In this document: positions 5,477 through 10,279 of the stretch, piece by piece
Layout of the letters: each line of letters opens with the position of its first letter
Numbering within the stretch: position 1 is the stretch's first letter
NCBI GenBank assembly: GCA_016782825.1
Contig: JADHXT010000097.1
Coordinates: forward strand, 1-10,279
Direction of reading: 5' to 3'
DNA from: Candidatus Brocadiia bacterium
Lineage (GTDB): Bacteria; Planctomycetota; PUPC01; DSUN01
DNA: 10,279 nucleotides
Notes under the pieces: generated by a model
Database searches by the model: none
What the model was told of the DNA's origin: nothing
What the model saw: only the letters and a program-made list of their open reading frames with translations
Translations under genes and position numbers: made by a program

Positions 5477-6508
5477 ATGAGCCTATCCTACCGACCCGGC
5501 ATTCTGTGGCGACTCCGACGCGGGAGAACGAACCGCGGCGATGTCGTGACATGGGTTCTCGTCATCGCCGTAGCGGCGATCCTCTCCATCGTCGCCTGTC
5601 GCCTCTTCAGCAGCCAACTGCCTGCGTTGGCGCGCACGATCTTCGGCACCCTTGAGGGGCTGATGGATGGCGAGGCGGGCACCGTGCCGTTCGGCGGCGC
5701 TCATGATGGCCAAAGCTCCCGCCAGACCAACGCCAACCCCGGCTTATCGTCAGGAGCCACACAGCTCGGCCTCGCGGGCGGCTCTTCCGGGTCCGGAGCA
5801 AGTGGCATCGCAGGAGCGGGCGCCAATGCCCTGCTGGCCGGGCCGCTCGCGTCGCTGGGCGCGGGGATGTCCGAGCCAGACAGCCCCACCGCAACGGATG
5901 AGATGGTCGCCGGCGGCGTGGCAGGTCAGCAGCCAGGCGACGCGGGCTCAAACGACTGGTGGAACGGCCTTCGCGACATCGTCGATGCGGCCGAAAAGGC
6001 CGCCACGATCACAAAGGAGGCAGCGGGGGCATCGCTTCACTACGGCGTGAACAACCTGCTGGAGCACGACTTCGGCTCGCAGGCCTGGCAGTCGCTCTCC
6101 ACCAAGCTGCACGGCCTGGAAAAGATCGGGCAAGGCGCCGAGATTGCTGGCCACGTGCTCACCGGCCTCAAGTTCGCCTTCGACGCGGTGGACATCTGGG
6201 AGGCGGACAGCCCCGAAGATTATGCAAAGGCGGTCAGCCAGACCGTGCGCGACTTGGCGACAACGGCAGCGGGGTGGGCCGGAGCGAAGGGGGGTGCGAT
6301 GGCAGGCGGAGCGATCGGCGCGACCGCGGGTGGCGTCGGGGCTCTCATCGGCGCGCCGCTTGGCGCCCTGTTTGGCGGCTTGGGCGCGAGCTGGGCGGCC
6401 GGCGCCGCCTACGATACTTGGGCGGCCGATGCGGTCGAGGACTTCGCGGTCCAGTACTACGACGAGTGGCAAGCCATGCGGGAGAACGCCGCCAATCTCA
6501 TCCGTTGA
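5477..6508 (+). CDS. Cassette 3: pilin-leader protein with glycine-zipper domain (343 aa)
   Basis: Residues 1-130 are nearly the same as in cassette 2: basic leader, Gly21-Asp-Val-Val-Thr-Trp, transmembrane helix (23-44), LPALARTIFGTLEGLM, and the Gly/Ser/Ala linker ending LLAGPLASLGAG. From 131 the sequence differs. An acidic/polar stretch (131-160) precedes an amphipathic helical region (161-232), FDAVDIWEADSPEDYAKA (235-252), a long glycine zipper (about 265-302, repeated GG and GxxxG spacing) and GLGASWAAGAAYD (301-313). A charged helix ends the protein at 343. The 235-313 part aligns with 276-353 of cassette 2 with about one gap but low identity, so both descend from one module that diverged far more than the leader. 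The pattern of an AxDxW/Y acidic turn followed by a glycine zipper resembles phage tape-measure and type VI effector membrane segments. No catalytic motif is visible. Confidence 0.75.
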   Translation: MSLSYRPGILWRLRRGRTNRGDVVTWVLVIAVAAILSIVACRLFSSQLPALARTIFGTLEGLMDGEAGTVPFGGAHDGQSSRQTNANPGLSSGATQLGLAGGSSGSGASGIAGAGANALLAGPLASLGAGMSEPDSPTATDEMVAGGVAGQQPGDAGSNDWWNGLRDIVDAAEKAATITKEAAGASLHYGVNNLLEHDFGSQAWQSLSTKLHGLEKIGQGAEIAGHVLTGLKFAFDAVDIWEADSPEDYAKAVSQTVRDLATTAAGWAGAKGGAMAGGAIGATAGGVGALIGAPLGALFGGLGASWAAGAAYDTWAADAVEDFAVQYYDEWQAMRENAANLIR

Positions 6509-7266
6509 CAGGTATTCGGCGTATCGCCGCGTGCCTTTGGAGATTCTGTCGAGCCGAGTGGGATGTCCGCTCTTGAGCCTGTTACAAGAAGGCGTATGAG
6601 CATTCAGTGCACCGGCGGTCTTCCCTCTCGGAGACACTATCGTCACGTGGACGGCAGCCGACGGTGAGCAACAACGCCCACGGCCTCACATGCCAGCAAG
6701 CCTACCTCATATCTCCAGATGAGTTCCCACAGCAATTATCCGCCGCGCGAGATCTTCTTCGATGAGATAACCATCCGCAAACCTGCTGCCGGCGAGTAGC
6801 CGTAGCCGACTATGTCCTCGGAAGCTGGGCAGTCCGGTCGTGTACGTCCTCAAAGCAATGGGACAGTCGGGTGGTTCCGGTTGTGGACGGGCGCTCCAGG
6901 TCAAGGTGTACGGGCAACCCATCGTGGGTGCGGTCAGTTGTCAAAGCCGGCCGCTGTTTCTCCCACCCGTCATAGCGCGTCCTCCTTCCTTCATCGTGCG
7001 GGTTCTGATGTGGTGGCGTCTGACGAGGATCGCCTCAGCTCGGCTGGAGTTGACCTCTGCCGGCGTGACGCTGCCCATGGCTTCGGAGTAACGCTCGCAG
7101 CTATAGCAGTGGATTGCCCAACACAATGCCCAACTTAACCCGATTCCTGTGCAATATATGCAACACATGCAACAGCGACGCATGGTGACGTAAACTACTG
7201 GCATAGAGCGTGTTAGCGCGTAACTACCAGTGATTCCCTGTACTTACGAAAACGGCGAGTAACCGA
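6509..7266. other. Gene-poor stretch with possible integrase debris
   Basis: About 750 nt with no credible intact gene. A small hairpin CGGCG-TAT-CGCCG (6517-6529) follows the cassette 3 stop. The right part (about 7090-7260) is noticeably more AT-rich than the rest of the window. In the plus frame starting at 6968, the residues RHSASSFLHRAGSDVV align, without gaps, with the RHTFASxLxxAGxDxx segment of tyrosine recombinases. The expected following LGH block is missing and the HxxR histidine is lost. This may be chance or a decayed integrase, and it lies next to a tRNA-derived site. Short open frames here (such as 6707-6922 minus) have no ribosome site or recognisable content. Confidence 0.35.
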
Positions 7267-7919
7267 CTGTCGACCTGGTGGTTGTGGGTTCGAGTCCCAT
7301 CGCCCTCGCCAATGGAAGTTGGTCGAACCACTTCGCCTGCTTCCCTCAATTCTCCTCGGTTTACGGCGGCTCTCTGACTCGCCGTTGCCTTACTCCACCC
7401 CATAGCTCGTGAGAAGAGGATCGCACGTGCGCGCCATCCAGTCGCGGAGGCGCCGGCGGAGTCCCGCGAGCGTGTCCGCGGCAACAGGGGGCGCCGATGA
7501 GCGAGCACCCAGGCCGCCGCGCCGAGCGACAGGCCCACGTGAGGCGAGTAGTCCAGCCACCACGCGGCGGCATGCACCGTGCCCGCCAGGGCCGCCCGTC
7601 GGCCGAGCAATGCGCGTGCCGCACAGTGAACCGCCAGCCCCGTGACTGCCAACCATCCCACGAACAGCCAGCGCACCGCCACCACGTTGTACAGCCCGCC
7701 CAGACGAAAGCCAGCGGCCACCATCCAGTAGACCACGGGGCCGTAGTTCGTCAGGACGTTCGAGTACAGCGGCCCCCCATGCGCCACGAGGCGAGCCGCC
7801 GCGGCACAGCAGTGGGCCTCGTCGCAGCCACTGATCGGCTTGTCGACGTTGAACGCCATGCGGAAGAGGAAAAGCGCCACGAGGCCGGCGAGCGCCCAGG
7901 TTATGCGTCGGGACCTCAA
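7224..7919 (-). pseudogene. Truncated GT-C membrane glycosyltransferase (second copy)
   Basis: The first 140 or so residues look like the N-terminus of an ArnT/PMT-type GT-C glycosyltransferase: a transmembrane helix (about 6-22), a first outer loop with GCDEAH (Asp33-Glu34, the expected catalytic acid position), then LTNYGPVVYWMVAAGFRLGG and further hydrophobic helices. Such proteins are usually 450-600 aa. Here homology stops near 7500, and the frame continues through unrelated DNA and across the antisense of the tRNA half to a stop at 7224. The true start is probably the TTG at 7919, because AAGGAGG lies exactly 7 nt upstream and the resulting gene begins 22 nt after the previous glycosyltransferase stop; an ATG at 7979 would overlap that gene and has no such site. 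It was probably the second gene of the operon before the right-hand scar cut it. Confidence 0.65.
7267..7311 (+). other. 3' half of a tRNA gene (tRNA-derived attachment-site remnant)
   Basis: The parts are in exact tRNA order: a 7-nt loop CTGTCGA (7267-7273, anticodon position GTC, Asp if read normally), CCTGG (7274-7278), a 5-nt variable region, T-stem GTGGG (7284-7288), T-loop TTCGAGT, T-stem CCCAT (7296-7300), acceptor strand CGCCCTC (7301-7307), discriminator G and encoded CCA (7309-7311). The 5' half is missing: the 5 nt before the loop do not pair with CCTGG, and no GAGGGCG acceptor strand lies upstream. A break in the anticodon loop is where many tyrosine recombinases cross over when integrating into tRNA genes, so this looks like one end of an integrated or once-integrated element. 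It is not a working tRNA on its own. Confidence 0.65.
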
Positions 7920-7941
7920 CCGCGTTCCTCCTTGGCGCGCG

Positions 7942-9384
7942 CTAAGGTCGAGCGCCAGCCGATGGCTTCGTGGTGTCATACACGCGCGTGCCCTGCGGGC
8001 CGCCGCATCGGTGCACGAGCGGGAAGCTCCGTGCCACCCAGTCGGCCACGCGCTGTCGCTCCGGCGTGTGGAGCGTGCGGCGGGTGTAGGGCGAGTCGTC
8101 GAGGATCACGTAGCGCACGCGGCCGGAGGCGATGAGCACCTGGGCGTCGGCGTCCAACCAGTCCCGCGGCATCTCTCGCGCAGTGAGGCGCTCGACGGCG
8201 TGGCGCCAGTAGTTGGCCATCACCCGTTCCCCAGGCTGGCTGTGGCTCGCCACGTAGCGGCACGCGGCATCGAGGCCCGAGCGGACTCGCCACGGCACCA
8301 GCACAGGGGGCAGCAACGAGGCAAGCACGAGTGCCACCGCCGCGCGGTTCACCCACCGCATGGGCGGCCAGCGACGGGCGGCCAATTCGTCCGACACCTG
8401 GACAAGATAGCCAATGAACAGGGCCACCGCGGGCAGTGCAAGCCCCAGGTAGCGACCCTCGCGCACCACGCACAGCGGCACCGCCAGCAGCACGCCGTAG
8501 ACGCCCAGCACGTCCCGCCGTTGCCGCCACGTGGCCAGAAACGCCGCCAGCCCCAGCGCCCCCAGCCCCGCGTGTGCCAGGAACAACTCGGGGTAAGGTA
8601 CGCCCAGCAACCCCGCGCCCCCGCGAGTGCCGCGCAGGAAATCCCGCACCTGCACCAGCAGTGTCTGATACACATAGAAGTGAAGGGAGTCGTACGGACG
8701 CACGAGCACCCACGGCGCCAGGCACACGAATGCGACCAGCGCGACGCCCAGCGCCGCTGCAAGCTGCCGCAACGGCGGGGCGTCACCCGTCCATCGACAC
8801 CCGCACCAGTGCGCGACGACCACTCCGCCGAACAGCAGGCCGAACTGCTTGCTGGCCGCTGCGGCGCCCAGGCTGAGAGCGAACACCCACCAGTGACCGC
8901 GGCGGCGTTGCCGCCAGAACCGCACATACCCCCAGAGGCTCACCAGCACAAAGGCCACCGACGGCGCGCCCAACATGGCCGTCGTGGACTCGTACAGCAC
9001 CAGAGGGGACAGCGCGAACACGGCCACGGCCACCCCGCGCGCCGTGCCGCGGAGGTAGAGTCCGCTGAGCGCCACAAACGCCACGACGCCAATCGTGCCG
9101 AACCCCACGTTCATGGCTCGGAAGCTCAGCAGCGACGCCCCGAACACACGGAAAACAAGTCCCGCTGCGTACAAGGGCAACGGCGGCACGAAAAGGAAGT
9201 GGCCCTCGTACCATGACGCATACGGGTAGCACGGATAGGTTGCGCCGTCTGCGAAGTGTTCGGCCATGATCGCATGGAGAAGCTCGTCAGGCTCCTGAAT
9301 GTTGAACTCACCATGGAGCCACAACAGGCGGGCAGCCAGAGAAATGCAGACGACCGCGCCGATGAGAGCCACACGTGTCTTCAT
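7942..9384 (-). CDS. GT-C family membrane glycosyltransferase (ArnT/PMT-like)
   Basis: A 480-residue polytopic membrane protein. The N-terminal helix (about 4-22) is followed by an outer loop with NIQEPDELLHAIMAEHFADG, where Asp33-Glu34 sits at the position of the catalytic acid in PMT/ArnT-type enzymes. FVPPLPLYAAGLVFRVFG (from about 65) is the usual second block. Many hydrophobic helices run to about 385, and a soluble C-terminal domain of about 95 residues follows, with VRYVILDDSPYTRR near its middle. Known role of the family: transfer of a sugar from a polyprenyl-phosphate donor to a lipid, glycan or protein on the outer face of the inner membrane. Donor and acceptor cannot be told from sequence. 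I chose the ATG at 9384 over the TTG just before it. A promoter lies about 65 nt upstream. A truncated related gene follows 22 nt downstream, so this was probably a two-gene operon. Confidence 0.85.
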   Translation of the reverse strand: MKTRVALIGAVVCISLAARLLWLHGEFNIQEPDELLHAIMAEHFADGATYPCYPYASWYEGHFLFVPPLPLYAAGLVFRVFGASLLSFRAMNVGFGTIGVVAFVALSGLYLRGTARGVAVAVFALSPLVLYESTTAMLGAPSVAFVLVSLWGYVRFWRQRRRGHWWVFALSLGAAAASKQFGLLFGGVVVAHWCGCRWTGDAPPLRQLAAALGVALVAFVCLAPWVLVRPYDSLHFYVYQTLLVQVRDFLRGTRGGAGLLGVPYPELFLAHAGLGALGLAAFLATWRQRRDVLGVYGVLLAVPLCVVREGRYLGLALPAVALFIGYLVQVSDELAARRWPPMRWVNRAAVALVLASLLPPVLVPWRVRSGLDAACRYVASHSQPGERVMANYWRHAVERLTAREMPRDWLDADAQVLIASGRVRYVILDDSPYTRRTLHTPERQRVADWVARSFPLVHRCGGPQGTRVYDTTKPSAGARP

Positions 9385-9449
9385 CAACGGATGGTCCTAC
9401 CTTCCCAGCAGTTTGGCCCGCATGCCCCTCAGGAAGCCCAACGGGGCAC

Positions 9450-9478
9450 ATTCTAGGACGCACCGCCGCGTTCGTCAA
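9450..9478 (-). promoter_or_regulatory. Sigma70-type promoter of the glycosyltransferase operon
   Basis: On the minus strand, TTGACG (9473-9478), a 17-nt spacer and TAGAAT (9450-9455) each match the consensus at five of six positions. The predicted start near 9443 leaves a leader of about 59 nt before the ATG at 9384. An AGGA ribosome-site candidate lies about 10 nt before that ATG. Confidence 0.6.
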
Positions 9479-9585
9479 CCGCCCGTCGCTCCACGGCACA
9501 CGGGTTCGGTGCGGCCTCTGCCGAGAGTCCAGTTCCTCCGGAAGAAGGGAGGGTGTTCCCCTGCGATCATCACGAGGCGTGACAG

Positions 9586-9624
9586 CCAGTGCAAGGCGAG
9601 CCCGGCCAGCCGCACTTGCACTGG
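9586..9624 (+). promoter_or_regulatory. Inverted repeat, candidate operator of the AcnX gene
   Basis: CCAGTGCAAG (9586-9595) and CTTGCACTGG (9615-9624) are perfect 10-nt inverted copies; with one bulged A the stem extends by GCG/CGC. The right arm contains TTGCAC, the likely -35 of the promoter reading into the AcnX gene. A repressor site overlapping the promoter is the simplest reading; an RNA hairpin is less likely because the predicted transcript starts downstream. Confidence 0.4.
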
Positions 9625-9643
9625 AACTGCATGTGGCTACGAT
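9616..9643 (+). promoter_or_regulatory. Candidate promoter of the AcnX gene
   Basis: TTGCAC (9616-9621), a 16-nt spacer and TACGAT (9638-9643). Each hexamer matches four of six consensus bases. The predicted start near 9650 would leave about 20 nt before the ATG at 9670 and exclude the in-frame ATG codons at 9631 and 9646. Confidence 0.35.
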
Positions 9644-9669
9644 TGATGGAGAGGCAGCGACCAGCACGA

Positions 9670-10279
9670 ATGGAGAAAGGCTTGGGGCTCCATCTCACCC
9701 CCGACGACGAGCGAATGCTCGATGGCCACCACGGCGAGGCCGCGCGCCTGGCCATGGCCATCGTGGCGCGCATGGCCGAGGTGACGGACGCCACCGAGCT
9801 GATGGACATCACGCAGGCCCACATCGACGGCTGCGGGCTGCTCAGCGGCGCCAGCCTGGAGTTCGCCGAACGTCTCGCCAACGGCGGCGGCAGGGTGTGC
9901 GTGCCCACCACGCTGAACATGGGCCCCATCGACCTCCAGCACTGGCGCGACTTCGCCGTGCCCGAGGACTACGCGGACAGGGCCGTCCGCCAGGGCCGAG
10001 CCTACGAGGCGATGGGCTGCGTGCCCACGTGGACCTGCGCCCCCTACCAGGGCTACCTGACGCCGCGCTTCGGCCAGCAGATCGCCTGGGGCGAGTCCAA
10101 CGCCATCTGCTACGCCAACTCCGTCCTCGGCGCCCGCACCAACCGCTACGCCGACTACCTGGACATCTGTGCCGCCGTCACGGGCCGCGTGCCGAAGCAG
10201 GGCCTCCACCTGGCGGAAAACCGCCGCGGGCAGCTCCTCATCCGCCTCGTCGGCTTCGACGCGGAGCGGCTGGCCAGCG
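9670..10279 (+). CDS. Aconitase X (AcnX) family dehydratase (partial, runs off right edge)
   Basis: The frame is open from the ATG at 9670 to the window end, giving 203 residues. Family blocks in order: LTPDDERMLDGHHGEAARLAM (9-29), DITQAHIDGCGLLS (46-59), VPTTLNMGPIDLQHW (78-92), then CAPYQGYLTPRFGQQIAWGE (123-142), SNAICYANSVLGARTNRY (143-160) and TGRVPKQGLHLAENRRG (171-187). These are characteristic of the AcnX catalytic domain. The family includes cis-3-hydroxy-L-proline dehydratase and archaeal mevalonate 5-phosphate dehydratase, cytoplasmic iron-sulfur enzymes. Which substrate applies cannot be told here, because the C-terminal half and the small-subunit/swivel domain lie outside the window. 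ATG 9670 fits the family N-terminus; in-frame ATGs at 9646 and 9631 are alternatives. The ribosome site is weak (GGAGAGG at 15 nt). Confidence 0.85.
   Translation, partial: MEKGLGLHLTPDDERMLDGHHGEAARLAMAIVARMAEVTDATELMDITQAHIDGCGLLSGASLEFAERLANGGGRVCVPTTLNMGPIDLQHWRDFAVPEDYADRAVRQGRAYEAMGCVPTWTCAPYQGYLTPRFGQQIAWGESNAICYANSVLGARTNRYADYLDICAAVTGRVPKQGLHLAENRRGQLLIRLVGFDAERLAS

Noticed and set aside
5248..5655. 135-aa plus frame over the cassette 3 leader and start
   Set aside because: Shifted frame of the repeated unit; a similar shifted frame appears at 3321 only because the DNA is duplicated. The pilin-leader frame has the ribosome site and the transmembrane helix.
6707..6922. 71-aa minus frame in the gene-poor stretch
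   Set aside because: No ribosome site before the ATG and no recognisable features; could at most be a fragment.
7224..7320. GDGTRTHNHQ-like C-terminal tail of the truncated glycosyltransferase frame
   Set aside because: This tail is the reverse-complement translation of the tRNA T-arm and acceptor strand, not protein.
7840..9216. 458-aa plus frame opposite the glycosyltransferase
   Set aside because: His/Arg/Gln-rich shadow of a clear membrane protein in high-GC DNA.

Overview
The window is GC-rich bacterial DNA and looks like a planctomycete or a relative. The main reason is the RNA polymerase sigma factor at 1826-2626, which carries the DLTQGFL and KGRFRTFL blocks typical of the large planctomycete group of ECF-like sigma factors. 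No 16S gene or other definitive marker is present, so the lineage is an inference.

Layout. (1) 1-1520, minus strand: the promoter-proximal end of a Tad/Flp pilus locus. A good sigma70-type promoter (TTGACA, 17-nt spacer, TAGTCT) reads into a 70-aa Flp pilin, a 69-aa pilin-like protein, a strong hairpin, a TadV/CpaA-type prepilin peptidase and a TadE-like protein that runs off the left edge. (2) 1521-3122, plus strand: the sigma factor gene, divergent from the pilus operon and overlapping by 8 nt a gene for a 167-aa helical protein of unknown function. (3) 3262-6508, plus strand: three tandem cassettes. Each begins with the same pilin-like N-terminus as the 69-aa protein of the pilus operon. 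The first cassette is short and degenerate. The other two share about 130 N-terminal residues and then diverge into different C-terminal regions that still share a glycine-zipper, membrane-active-looking module ending in GASWAAGxAYD. Cassettes 1 and 3 share about 144 bp of ungapped upstream DNA, and cassette 2 keeps a shortened version of it. (4) 6509-7500: a largely non-coding, scrambled-looking stretch holding the 3' half of a tRNA gene, perhaps integrase debris, and the broken end of a glycosyltransferase gene. It looks like an integration or recombination scar. (5) 7500-9478, minus strand: a complete GT-C (ArnT/PMT-like) membrane glycosyltransferase, its own promoter, and a truncated second copy-like gene downstream. 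(6) 9586-10279, plus strand: the start of an aconitase X (AcnX) dehydratase gene, with an inverted repeat overlapping its likely promoter; it runs off the right edge.

How it may fit together. The unusual part is regions 1-3. A short pilin-like leader (basic N-terminus, G[DE]V[VI][TS]WV, one transmembrane helix) occurs alone inside a Tad operon and again, as tandem duplicates, fused to long Gly/Ser-rich linkers and variable glycine-zipper domains. The simplest reading is a family of Tad-linked surface or secreted proteins with a constant export or assembly domain and a variable C-terminal domain, with the sigma factor between the two groups as a possible regulator. This is inference: no catalytic domain, immunity gene or assembly ATPase is visible in the window.
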